Below are positions 54,501 through 64,000 of a stretch of 64,000 nucleotides of DNA, in pieces. A program made the position numbers and the translations under genes. Each line of letters starts with the position of its first letter. Position 1 is the stretch's first letter. This DNA comes from Lytechinus pictus (taxonomy: Eukaryota > Echinodermata > Echinoidea > Temnopleuroida > Toxopneustidae). Under the pieces are notes generated by a model, which saw only the letters and a list, made by a program, of their open reading frames with translations, did no database searches and was not told the origin of the DNA. The stretch is from NCBI RefSeq assembly GCF_037042905.1, contig NC_087259.1:22757001-22821000 (forward strand), given 5' to 3'.

Positions 54501-57500
54501 ATTAAAGTTTACGTGCAAGGCTCTTATGACAAGTGTTATTCCATCCCAGTCATTTCACAATGAAGTTTTGATACAATTTTGTTTTGTACCCTCGCAAATC
54601 ACGATATTTCTGGTTATTTTCATTAGTGGGCGAGACACAAAATCGCTTTTGCCTTGTGATACTAACTGATTTATTATATTTTATTGATGTTTTTATATGG
54701 GACATGTCAACAAGATTACTGAATTATTGACAATATCAGGGCCCCGCCTTGCAAAGAGTTACAATTGATCCAATCAATCTCAACTGTATGGAAATCCATC
54801 CAGAACATAATTTTTTCTACATGAAATTTGCACAATCTTAGTAAACAAAGAGAATCGCACTGAATCTTCAAGAGAATGGTGAATGTATGAATATGCATCA
54901 TATCTAGAAAATATTTTGAACAAATTTGCATTTTAGATGTTGACGTTGCTGGCTGTCCATAGTTGTGGTTGATCGGATTAATCGCAACTCCTTGTAAGAC
55001 AGGGCCCTGGAATCCAGATTCCTTACATTATTTTCTGCTATGTCTGGCAAGCTTTCAAGTTGTCAAGAATAAACTTTGTACAAAGTGTTTGCATGAAATT
55101 TTACTTTGCGAATAATGGTCCATTTGCTAGAAGCAGGACTCGCTATTGCCAATCTATATTAGAACATGAGGCTTGAGAAACTGCTCAGACTGTCAAAAAA
55201 GAGGAAAAAAAATACTTTGCAATTATAATCTGAGATTGGAAACAGAGTGAATTGTACATTTTTTTACTTGTGACCATCCTGCACTGAACAAACCGTGGCT
55301 ATAACACTGCTTGTTATATTCTAATGTTATTATCATACACTCTCCTGTCAGCATCCTAATCATTATTTTTTCATATTGTAGTATATCGTAGTACGTAATT
55401 CTGAAGTTCTTCATTTTCATGTATCTTGTTATTGTCATTGCATCGCACAGATTGGTGATTATGTAATATTACATAAGCTTGCAGGAGCTATAGAGTCACA
55501 GCCTCTATTGGATTATGTAGCTAAAGCAGAGAACTCATTGGTTGCAATACGTAAGTTGTGCCACTGTACACTCTTATTACAATAGCTGAAAGTATTTGGA
55601 TTATACGATGAAATCCAAGAATTGTGCTTTTGTGTATTTAGCGTAATTGTGTTCGAAGCACGAATTTCGCCAGATCACACTTTGGTATTTCTCTTAGGAT
55701 AATATAATTATGTAAAACAGGTAATAGGAACACGAGTGATTTTGCCATTTCATTTTTTTCAAAATGATAGTGACATTTGGGGCCCATTGCAGAAAAAATT
55801 GCAATCAATCGCAACTCTAAAAATCAGGCGCAACTTGATTTTCAACCAATCAACAGCCCGCATTTGGGACTTGCGATTGGTTTTTTTTCTTGCGTTTTTA
55901 AAATGCAACTCTTTCTGCAACGTTCCCCAGGTTCAATTTATTTTGGTAATGATCTGTACCACATACAGTAACTTCTACTATCAAATGATGGCAAATAGAA
56001 TTCATATATACCGATTTTTACCCAAAAATGAAATTTAGTGTGGATTCATGAATACTATTTTTTGTGAATGGTCAAAACATATTTTCTGTCTAGTAACCTA
56101 CTAAAGTTTATCATCTGATTTTGCATTGGGATCTGATAAACATGGTCTGGATGGTATATAACTTACTTGATTACGTTTGATGTTCCATATTTATGCCCGC
56201 GCAGACAAAGTCCGGAGGGGGCTTTAAGCGTTGCCCCTGGCCGTCTATCCTTCCGTCTATCCGTCCGTCCCCCCACTTGGTTTTCGCGCAATAACTCGAA
56301 AAAAATATGTAATGGATTTTTAAAAATTTTGGTTTGTAGGTACATGTAGATGACACTAAAATACAGGCCAAGTTCAAATTCAGAGTCCGCAGATCCAAGG
56401 TCAAAGGTCACAGCTCATTAAATATGCGAGTTGGTTTCCACATGATAACTTTGAAATATTTGACGGATTTAAAAAGTTTGTGGTGTGTAGGTAGATGACA
56501 CCAAAATACAGGCTAAGTTCGGAGTCCGGAGGTCAAAGGTCACAGCTCTTTAAATATGTGAGTTGGTTTTTGCATGATAACTTATTAAATATTCAACAGA
56601 TTTTTAAAAATTGGGATGTGTAAGTAGATGACACCAAAATACAGGCTAAGTTCAAATTAGGAGTCCGCAGGTCAAAGGTCACAGCTCATTAAATATGCGA
56701 GTGGGTTTCTGCATGATTACTTTTGAAATATTCACCAGATATTAAAAATGTTTGGTGTCTGGGTAGATGTCATCAAAATACAGTGAGGTCACATCAAATG
56801 ACCTGACTGTGATATCTTCTGTCAGAGATTATTATGGAAATGGTGAGTCTTTAGGTCAAAGTTTAAATGTGTTCATTATATATATGCAGTATTGGTTTCT
56901 GCACGATATTAAAGCTAAATGAGCGTAGTTGCAGTAAAACACTGATTTCGTGAGAAAGTCTGTAAAACCAAGGTAAAGTATTGATATATCATCGTGGATC
57001 TAGATCTGGTACAGTTACATAAACTGAACTTTGTGAAATCATAATATCTAGCTAAAAAACGATCACACTGAAGATTGCCAACACAGATAGGCACACGTGG
57101 GACAGTGTATTATTATTGCTGGAATAAAGACCCGACGGAAGTGACCGAATCCGCGCTTATTTTGCTTATTTCTCAGCAATTACACAATTTCTTCCAGAAT
57201 CCTTTGGCACATATTTTTTATTCATACGAACAGACACTTTGGTGATCATTATATTAAATTCTGTAAAAAGTCATTTTGAGATCGTTCCCAAAACTGGAAT
57301 TTATCTTTAAGTTCAATCATATTGAATGAATTTCTGATCTCGCTAAGCGGGGTCATCTGTGTTCTTTGGACACGTCAAATTTCTAGTTTTCATATGATTT
57401 TTCTTGTGAATTCTTTGATCACTAAATTGGAAAAATCTCATTATGAGTTTGAATAGAATCCAATAAAATGACCACCCAAGTGTTTGTATGTTATAAGAAA

Positions 57501-60500
57501 AGGGATATGCCGATTGTTCCAGGTAGAGAATGCATAATTGTTGAGAAATAAACAAGTTATTAAGCAAAGTTACTTGTAGGTCTGGACACAAAGTTTCCAT
57601 ACTTATCCTGATCGAGGGTGATGTGGTTATGATCGTCATTGATTTTAATGCTCTTTTTTTTTATTATCATTGTTTGCTGTATTTGCTGCCATTTTGATAT
57701 TTTCTATGTATCTTGCCTTCTTCATGGTACAGTTGAAAGTGGACTATTAAAGTGGACTATTCTCATGTAGATGTTTATACATGTTCTGAGGTAATACAGT
57801 CATTTGTCTGTCCCTCAAGATAAGAGAGAATACATTTTCAGCCCTCACACTATTTAGTGCTCATCTTGGCAAGGTGATTTTTTTTAATCTCCGTATTTAG
57901 AAATACTCTCGGTAATAGTGGAACGAAGCAAGGCAGTCGAGGCCGGCACCCAAGCTGATTGCCTTCGTTGCGTTTGTTTAAAACAAGCCATGGTTGATAT
58001 TGATTGTAGTATTTAAGAATGAGCACAATATCAATACCCGCTTGCAAAGTGTTAATTTGTTTCGCTTTTTTCTCTCCATTTTATAGAGTGGCCTGTGAAG
58101 CAGCCAAAGACCGATCCCTCTCAAGAAAGCCCGATGCTTGGAGCAGTTGGCTATGGAGCATATGGTGGGCACCATGCCCAGTTCCCAGTGCAAAATACTC
58201 GTCCTCCACCCCCTTACCATCATTATGATGACCCTCAACCCTACCAGCCTACGATGGGACCCCCTCAGCATCAGGCTCCTCGTCGCCAGCAGCACCGTCA
58301 GTTCCAAGATAGCCCCACGAGAACACCACATCAGCAGCCTGGCGCACCTACCCAACAGAATCCCTATCAACAGGGTGGTGTAGCGCCCTCTCAGTTGGCC
58401 CAACCTATAACCGATCCCCACTATTCACACCAAGATGGTGGGAGTAGTACCCATCCGCAGCCCGCTTTCCCACAGTACACTCCCTCGTCAGGTGATTTTT
58501 TTTCATAATTTCTAACATTTGCTTTAATAGCCCAAGTCACTACCCCTTATGAAGCTGAGAGCAGTTCACTCATATACATCCATAATATGTCTTTCAGAAA
58601 TCAAGCCTCTCAGGATTTTTGCTTCCTTTGGCAAGTGCTAGTTAAATAATTCATTAAATCTCTATTTGGTACATATGAATGATAATGATAACAAAATGAA
58701 TATTTGAGCCAAACATTCATTTGAGCCAAAACAGTAGCCAAAGTTACTAAATATTTATAATATGCATATTAATTAATTAAATATTGATAAAAATAATTAA
58801 AAACTACTAGCCTACTCATTTGGTAAACATTATTTTTTTTTTTTCAGACCTACTTTTCACAACCTACTGGGCCTAATAAATCTGCAACTTTGCATAAGCG
58901 TGAATATTGCAATGAATGATGAAGGCCTCTTTATTTTCCAGGGCTCTTTTTGAGTTTTCTGGGGGCGAAACCGCCCTGAGCCCCATGTAACTATTTTCCC
59001 TGTCACTCAGTGTTAGTTAATCATAATTCATGTTAGTAGATTTTGGATAAAAATCAAGGATTGAATGCAAGAAAAGTACTTATACACTATATCCTTCTCA
59101 TTGAACTCACACTAAGCTTTCACAAAAGTCAACAGCTCAACAAATACTCTTTAATATTTCCCACTTTTCTACGACACAGCCGAGATGCAATTAAGATCAG
59201 GCTCATCCTCAAGCCGAAGCCATGATGACGTATTCTTGCCAGAACGACGGAATATTTCGTTTGATAATCGCACCGAGTATGAGCCAGGACCTGGATATGT
59301 TCTCTTCATCAACAACATGTTCACCAGGCAACCAGATTACCGCAGGGGTAAGAACAGCATAGATGTGCCCAGCCACCCCAAAACCAACAATTAGTTGCCA
59401 GAGACAGTTCTCTGTCAGTAACAAAAATTATTATTTGGTCTTCACAAAGAAAACAAATAGGAAATTACCTTATCTGAAAGATTAATTCTTCTTCATTATA
59501 CGGTCAAAATTTGAAGTTGTAAAATTGAATAAAATACAAGATACAAAAGTTGCTGTGACACTAGTATTTTTGTGGACTGCTTGGGAGTTTGGCTGAGATT
59601 GTATAGTGTGCACATAGACTCTTTAGTGAACCCCAAACTTCAAACATTGTTTTCTCCTTATATTTCAAAGATGTCACTTGGTGTCTTCTGCATTCATTCA
59701 AGTACTTGTTTGGGTTATTGGTGATCAATTTTTACAAGTTATATATTATCAAATACCTTAGGATGTGCTCTTTCAAACTCGATAAAAATTGCAAAATTCA
59801 TTTTGGGCACCTGTTGTTTGTTTAGAGGTAGCTGGTCACATATGATGATAATTTGATGCATTTTAATGGATATTCTAATTTTTGCGACCCAAAGGGTAGA
59901 GCTGCATGATGAAGGGTATCATGAGTAGGCAATCTTATCCCCATGAATAATTTACATACCATTTTTGCTTCAAAGGCTGACATATGCCTTTTTTATAATA
60001 TTATAAGATGTGCTGTATCACCACTCAAATATCCTCAGCAGTATTTTAAATACGCAACATATAATTTACCCCTGTTGCAGAGAATGATTCACCCGTGTCA
60101 CAGAGTATTTTATCAAATCATCTTTCCTATTATAAACTTCAAACATGATTAGTATTAGTTTGATATTAAACCATGAAATGAAACAAAGAAATGAATGTGG
60201 GAATTTTGTTCAGATTTATTTGTTCCTATGATCAAAGAGCAGGAGTGGCAGCAACATACATGTAGCATGCAATATACCACCAGCATGACTGCTAGGAGCA
60301 GCTAGGGTTGCGGTAGAGGCTAGCTAGGTACAATCAAGATTTGTTGACCAATCATTTCACCTTCTTTTCTTCTATGCATGTTCAGGTGCTGAAGTTGATG
60401 AGAGGAATGTTCGTAATCTTTTTTCAAATACCCTGAAGGGTTACTTCTTGCAGTATATTAAAGATGTAACGTGTGAAGAGCTCAAGGGTTACTTGGAGTC

Positions 60501-62798
60501 CTTGAAGGACACCCTCTCAACGGGCATCTACAAGAGCTTCATCCTAATTCTTGGAACACACGGTGAACCAAAGATGGCTGACAGCAACAAGTCCATGAAG
60601 GTAATCACTGAATTATTATAAGGAGAGGTGTTGTGCCTCCGTGGATAAGTCTCCAGACTTTGAATCACAAGGTCCGGGGTTTGATCCCCAACACAGCATT
60701 TGTGTCCTTTTTGTCCACCAGAGGTGAAGGCGAGACTTACATGTAGGGATCCAAATGTCGTCTGTCCGTCACAAACCTAATGACACATAACTCCACAACC
60801 GTAAGTCGCTTTTCAACCAAACTTTGATGGTAGATGGACTTGGGGGACCTGCATGTTATGCTGCAGTCGGAGGTCACATGGTAAGGTCAAAGGTCATTTT
60901 CAGGTCAACGTTAAAGTTTACATGCAAGACTCTTATGACACCTAACTCCGCAACCATAAGTCACTTTTTAACCAAACTTGGATGGTAGATGGACTTGGGG
61001 GACCTGCATGTTATGCTGCAGTCGGAGGTCACATGGTAAGGTCAAAGGTCATTTTCTGGTCAACGTTAAAGTTTACATGCAAGACTCTCTTATGACACCT
61101 AACTCCGCAACCGTAAGTCACTTTTCAACCAAACTTGGATGGTAGATGGACTTGGGGGACCTGCATGTTATGCTCCAGTCGGAGGTCACATGATAAGGTC
61201 AAAGGTCATTTTCAGGTCAACGTTAAAGTTTATATGCAAGACTCTTATGACACCTAACTCCGCAACCGTAAATCACCTTTCAACCAAACTTGGATGGTAG
61301 ATGGACTTGGGGGACCTGCATGTTATGCTGCAGTCGGAGGTCACATGGTAAGGTCAAAGGTCATTTTCAGGTCAACGTTAAAGTTTACATGCAAGACTCT
61401 TATGACACCTAACTCCGCAACCATAAGTCACTTTTTAACCAAACTTGGATGGTAGATGGACTTGGGGGACCTGCATGTTAGGCTGCAGTAGGAGGTCACA
61501 TGGTAAGGTCAAAGGTCATTTTCAGGTCAACGTTAAAGTTTACATGCAAGACTCTCTTACGACACCTAACTCCGCAACCATTAATCACTTTTCAACCAAA
61601 CTTGGATGGTAGATGGACTTGGGGGACCTGCATGTTATGCTGCAGTCGGAGGTCACATGGTAAGGTCAAAGATCATTTTCAGGTTAACATTAAAGTTTAC
61701 GTGCAAGGCTCTTATGACAAGTGTTATTCCATCCCAGTCATTTCACAATGAAGTTTCGATACAATTCTGTTGCGTGCCCTGGCAAATCACAATATTTCTG
61801 GTTATTAAGTGGGCGAGACACAAAATCGCTTTTGCCTTGTCTGAAATAAAGACGTCAGAATATTGGTATAGCGAAAAATATATCGAGTTCTGACGTCACG
61901 CAATATCATAGTTGAAATATATTTTGTCACATGATGCTATTTGAACCAATCACTATAAAGGATTCAATCAATGTAGGATATAGAAAACAGTATACTTCCT
62001 GGGTTATACTTAGATTACTGTCCAAGGGAAATGGGTTCTTAGAGAAAAACACAAATCCCTGATAATTAATTACATGGCCTATGGGAAAGTTGTCTGTGCC
62101 CCTTGTCATAATTTATTTACCCAGTTGCCAATCTGAAATCTACGTATAGTCTTAGTGATCTCAATTTCAAAGCAGCCATAACTTTCTTATTGCTTGACCG
62201 ATTTCTTTCAAACTTTCACCATTCTGTTAATTTTGTTTTCTCCTTTCCAACACAACATTTTATGACCAAGGCTGGATTTCCCTTTAATGTTTAATACATG
62301 GTTTTGGGGTTAACTGAACGCCTATAGCGCAACAATTCTTTTTAGCTACTCATTACCTGATGGTTGAAATTATACATTATAAAGTTGTATCAAAGGATGC
62401 CTAAGACACTATGCTCAAAAGCCATGAAGGCTTTTGATGCATCAATATTTAATCAAAATTACCTTCAGCAACTGCACAAAGTGGTCAGAATCCCATAGAC
62501 TTTGTATGGTATTGGGTGTTCTAACAATTTTGGCCCCAACTGTAGATTGATGATGATATTTTGGTAGGGACAATTAACCTTGGTTTTACTGATTTTCTTG
62601 TGAAAGCAGTGTGTACAGCAGCTACTTTTATGTTTAATTTAATAATTAAAGTTTATGTCATTTCCTTTGCACTACCCATCTAATTTACATCTACTCTACA
62701 TATTTGGCAGGATGCAGTTCTTATGGCTGATAATAAATGGATGATGGTGGAGGACATTGTTAGCAGTTTCCATGGCGACCAAATACCTGCAATGAAGG
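51417..62798 (+). CDS. Death-effector-domain caspase (caspase-8/10-like), 3'-incomplete
   Basis: Join 51417-51513, 52631-52740, 55451-55550, 58087-58491, 59180-59347, 60386-60600, 62711-62798: 394 aa plus one base, continuing past the window. All introns are GT-AG and phases match throughout (1,0,1,1,1,0,1). Residues about 8-102 form one DED (helical; ending SQPLLDYVAKAENSL, the RxDLL-like position). Residues 103-240 are a Pro/Gln/His-rich, probably disordered linker. The caspase p20 starts at about 274 (GPGYVLFINN): the S1 Arg is R292 (YRRGAEVDERN) and the catalytic His is H352 (ILGTHGEP, with Thr where Ser is usual). The catalytic Cys and p10 are not in the window. Initiator caspases of this class are recruited by adaptor DEDs and cleave downstream caspases. 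Vertebrate caspase-8/10 have two DEDs; here I see one. Confidence 0.88.
52096..52541 (+). mobile_element. 5'-truncated L2/CR1-like 3' end in caspase intron 1
   Basis: 'attgtttggaatgcacttcc' encodes VWNALPKEINKI followed by FHVYKREL, the C-terminal signature of L2/CR1 ORF2. About 330 bp of 3' UTR follow, then 'atgaataaatcttgaatttg' and a GTGA/GGTC microsatellite tail (52504-52541). Confidence 0.65.
52631..52740 (+). CDS. Caspase exon 2 (middle of DED)
   Basis: Acceptor TTCTATAG|AGGAAC, donor ATCAAA|GTAAGT. It encodes ELKQKAFGGFKSGEIERELK and the helix NDILEKLKRKGLIK. Confidence 0.85.
53503..54660. mobile_element. Intron 2 element: six ~156-bp tandem units between TIR-like ends
   Basis: Left edge TTTGTCTCGCCCACCAGAGA; right edge GTGGGCGAGACACAAA, its near reverse complement. 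Between them are six units of 152-160 bp, each containing 'aacttggatggtagatg', 'ctgcatgttatgctgcag' and 'aaggtcaaaggtcatttt'. A unique tail follows ('gttattccatcccagtcatt'). The same unit and tail recur in intron 6. Short open frames inside follow the repeat and are not genes. Confidence 0.85.
54737..55009. mobile_element. MITE with CAGGGCCC ends
   Basis: CAGGGCCCCGCCTTGCAAAG, then AGTTACAATTGATCC, is mirrored at the right end (CAGGGCCCTGTCTTACAAGG, then AGTTGCGATTAATCC). About 273 bp, no ORF, no clear target duplication. The ends look hAT-like. Confidence 0.75.
55451..55550 (+). CDS. Caspase exon 3 (end of DED)
   Basis: Acceptor CGCACAG|ATTGGT, donor CAATAC|GTAAGT. It encodes IGDYVILHKLAGAIESQPLL and DYVAKAENSLVAI, the last DED helices. 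Confidence 0.85.
55778..55931. mobile_element. Small MITE with GGGGCCCATTGCAGAAA ends
   Basis: The left end GGGGCCCATTGCAGAAA and the right end reverse-complemented GGGGAACGTTGCAGAAA, both followed by AGTTGC/TTGCAAT words. About 154 bp, no coding capacity. Confidence 0.65.
56200..56860. repeat. Intron 3 tandem repeat, unit about 115 bp
   Basis: Begins 'cgcagacaaagtccggaggg' and 'ccgtctatccgtccgtcc', then about four diverged units with 'tagatgacaccaaaatacag', 'gtccgcaggtcaaaggtcac' and 'agctcattaaatatgcgagt'. Non-coding. Confidence 0.8.
56914..57310 (+). repeat. Dispersed repeat, second copy of 41308-41695
   Basis: Same order of landmarks as the copy at 41308. Its right half (about 57160-57310) is mirrored at 57400-57570 ('aataaaatgaccacccaagt', 'attgttgagaaataaacaag'), making a local inverted pair. 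Confidence 0.75.
57311..58086. other. Rest of caspase intron 3
   Basis: Holds the inverted partner of the dispersed repeat (57400-57570), then AT-rich unique-looking DNA up to the exon 4 acceptor. No other gene seen. Confidence 0.5.
58087..58491 (+). CDS. Caspase exon 4 (Pro/Gln-rich linker)
   Basis: Acceptor TTTTATAG|AGTGGC, donor GTCAG|GTGATT. About 135 residues of low-complexity sequence with RPPPPYHHYDDPQPYQP, PPQHQAPRRQQHRQFQ and TPHQQPGAPTQQNPYQQGG. It is far more G/C-rich than the flanking introns, in keeping with coding use. Confidence 0.85.
58492..59179. other. Caspase intron 4, no other feature
   Basis: AT-rich. A TTAATTAATTAAATATT-like stretch near 58770 and a T-run before 58846. 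The words 'cctactgggcctaataaatctgcaac' and 'ttttccagggctctttttgag' resemble parts of the sequence near 46203-46290 in the transposon at 45310, so a relic of that element may lie at about 58850-58990. Confidence 0.45.
59180..59347 (+). CDS. Caspase exon 5 (start of p20)
   Basis: Acceptor CGACACAG|CCGAG, donor CAGGG|GTAAGA. It encodes EMQLRSGSSSSRSHDD, RTEYEPGPGYVLFINN and TRQPDYRR. The first p20 beta strand and the substrate-binding Arg are here. Confidence 0.88.
59348..60385. other. Caspase intron 5, no other feature recognised
   Basis: AT-rich with no repeat structure that I can define. No frame above 69 codons. Confidence 0.45.
60386..60600 (+). CDS. Caspase exon 6 (p20 with catalytic His)
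   Basis: Acceptor TGTTCAG|GTGCTG, donor ATGAAG|GTAATC. It encodes GAEVDERNVRNLFSN, DVTCEELKGYLESLKD and YKSFILILGTHGEPKM. The pattern AEVDERNV...LF is the usual caspase alpha-1 helix, and THGE carries the catalytic His. Confidence 0.9.
60626..60712 (+). mobile_element. tRNA-like SINE head in caspase intron 6
   Basis: 'ctccgtggataagtctccag' (A-box-like) and 'ggtccggggtttgatcccc' (B-box-like) with acceptor-like flanks 'gttgtgc' and 'aacacagc'. It begins about 25 bp after the exon 6 donor and is followed at once by the tandem-repeat element. Confidence 0.6.
60713..61842. mobile_element. Intron 6 element: six ~156-bp tandem units, sister of 53503-54660
   Basis: Same unit, same unique tail and same right edge (GTGGGCGAGACACAAA). 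The left edge is worn ('ttttgtccaccagaggtgaa'). Units start near 60831, 60986, 61140, 61297, 61450 and 61606, as judged by the 'ggtagatggactt' word. Units are closer to one another than in the intron 2 copy, so it may be younger or more homogenised. Confidence 0.85.
61843..62710. other. Rest of caspase intron 6
   Basis: AT-rich. 'gcagccataactttcttattgcttgaccgatttctttcaaactttcacc' is like the ends of dispersed elements elsewhere ('aagttatgac', 'tcatcaaaatcgg'). No gene seen. Confidence 0.4.
62711..62798 (+). CDS. Caspase exon 7 (p20, before the catalytic Cys)
   Basis: Acceptor TTTGGCAG|GATGCA, donor AAGG|GTATGT. It encodes DAVLMADNKWMMVEDIVSSF and HGDQIPAMK, which aligns with the caspase stretch just upstream of QACxG. 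Confidence 0.85.
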
Positions 62799-62944
62799 GT
62801 ATGTACGAAAGATATTCAAACTGGCCTTTCATCAAGAGTGGAGCCATTGAGCCATAGTTTGCATGCCCCAAAGTATTTAAATGATTCTTGTCAATTTTAT
62901 GGGGTTAATCAGTACTTCATCTTGGATAGTTTTCAACTTTTATT

Positions 62945-63800
62945 GTATCCCCCGAACAGAGTTCGGAGGATACTATGGATTTGGCCTCATCGCGCCGCCG
63001 CCGCATCCGTCGGCGAGATTTTCTTGTGAGCGCTCTATCAGCTGCATTTTTTCTCGGATCATCTTCAAATTTAGCATGAAGGGTGAGTATGGTATAGCGA
63101 AGAAGCCTATCGATTTTGGTGTGGGTGAAGACATCGTTGCCATGGTAACAAGAGTTTTTGTGGAAATAGCAGAGATGTCCTTGCGAGCGCTCTACCAGCT
63201 GCATTTCTTCTCCGATCATCTTCAAATGTAGCATGAAGGTTCAGTGTATTATAGCAAAGCCGCCTATCGATTTTGGTGTGGGCAGAGACATCGTTGCCAT
63301 GGTAACAAGTATTTGTGGAAATAGCAGAGATGTCCTTGCGAGCGCTCTACCAGCTGCATTTCTTCTCCGATCATCTTCAAATGTGGTATTAAGGTTGAGT
63401 GTGGTATATCGAAGCCGCCTATCGATTTTGGTGTGGGCGGAGACATCGTTGCCATGGTAACGAGTTTTTGTGGAAATAGCAGAGAAGCCTTGTGAGCGCT
63501 CTACCAGCTGCATTTCTTCTCCGATCATCTTCAAATGTGGCATTAAGGTTGAGTGTGGTATATCGAAGCCGCCTATCGATTTTGATGTGGGCGGAGACAT
63601 CATTGCCATGGTAACAAGAGTTTTTGTGGAAATAGCAGAGATTTCCTTTTGAGTGCTCTACTGGCTGCATTTCTTCTCCAATTATCTTCTGATTTGTCAT
63701 GAAGGTCCATTATGGTAAAGCAAAGCCGCCTAATGATTTAGGAGTGGGTGGAGACTTGGTTGCCATGGTAACCATATTTTTGTGGAAAATTAGGTAAACC
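62945..63800. repeat. Intron 7 tandem repeat, five units of about 156 bp
   Basis: Starts with CCCCCGAACAGAGTTCGGAG. Units share 'gagcgctctaccagctgcat', 'ttctccgatcatcttcaaat', 'aagccgcctatcgattttgg' and 'atcgttgccatggtaacaag'. The word 'cagctgcatttcttct' occurs near 63038, 63198, 63353, 63507 and 63664. Frames in both directions through it are repeat artefacts. Confidence 0.85.
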
Positions 63801-63980
63801 TGTAACTTCTGCTTATTTTCCAGTTTGTCATAACAGTTGGCACACAGAAGCAATATTAGAAAGTGAAGCGAAGATGCCTATCATTTTTGGTGGGGGTCTT
63901 AGTGTTAGGTTTAAAAATATATCCAGATTACTCTATAATTGTATTCCCCAACTGGTGATATTGAACAATATTTTTTGTAG

Positions 63981-64000
63981 GTTCTGCAGAGTCATGCTGC
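63981..64000 (+). CDS. Possible caspase exon 8 start, cut by the window edge
   Basis: TTTTTTGTAG|GTTCTGCAG is a fair acceptor and phase 1 fits the previous exon. It would add GSAESCC and then, outside, presumably the catalytic Cys region. Only 20 bases are visible. Confidence 0.45.

Noticed and set aside
53947..54669. Repeated short frames with 'CYAA' and 'CMLCC' peptides
   Set aside because: They follow the ~156-bp tandem unit in phase and recur in every copy; no constraint expected.
62881..63700. Overlapping frames on both strands in the intron 7 array
   Set aside because: Artefacts of a tandem repeat lacking stops in several frames.

Overview
The window is eukaryotic, intron-bearing, AT-rich animal DNA. 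It most likely comes from an echinoderm, probably a sea urchin. That is an inference from three things: a split gene for a death-effector-domain caspase; a dense mix of CR1/L2-like, L1/Tx1-like and Ty3/gypsy retrotransposons, tRNA-derived SINEs and DNA transposons; and the marine-invertebrate style of poly-C/poly-G-ended inverted-repeat elements. No operons, rRNA genes or CRISPR arrays are visible.

Layout. 0-3.4 kb: an imperfect foldback repeat of about 1.2 kb, with a tRNA-like sequence in each arm, followed by AT-rich DNA. 3.4-5.8 kb: an ORF1p remnant and an intact retrotransposon ORF1p (4984-5796). 9.1-12.6 kb: a CR1/L2-like non-LTR element with an intact endonuclease-reverse transcriptase ORF of 1015 aa. 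14.2-17.0 kb: a decayed relative. 17.75-24.66 kb: a cut-and-paste element with terminal inverted repeats, a 6-bp target duplication, inverted subterminal arrays of a 20-bp repeat and a two-exon DDE transposase. A broken RNase H-type non-LTR retrotransposon is nested in it on the minus strand.

27.49-32.74 kb: a Ty3/gypsy element on the minus strand with 142-bp LTRs that differ at one base. Its primer-binding site is the exact complement of a stretch inside its own LTR, which suggests Tf1-like self-priming. Its reverse transcriptase is broken. 33.6-41.1 kb: a thicket of DNA elements, including a TTAA-flanked element, a GGCGCC minisatellite, two G/C-tract elements and two palindromic foldback elements side by side. 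42.5-51.0 kb: a decayed L1/Tx1-like element split by two DNA transposons with clean target duplications.

51.4 kb to the right edge: the only convincing host gene, on the plus strand. Seven exons encode a single DED, a long Pro/Gln-rich linker and the first part of a caspase p20 domain, up to and past the catalytic His. The catalytic Cys lies beyond the window. Its introns hold tandem repeats of about 110-160 bp, several MITE-like elements, a SINE and a truncated L2 3' end. Two of the unrelated intronic repeats carry AGGTCAAAGGTCA, a DR1 nuclear-receptor motif.

The most interesting structures are the self-priming signature of the gypsy element, the 17.75-24.66 kb transposon with its inverted 20-bp arrays, and the one-DED caspase with its unusual linker.
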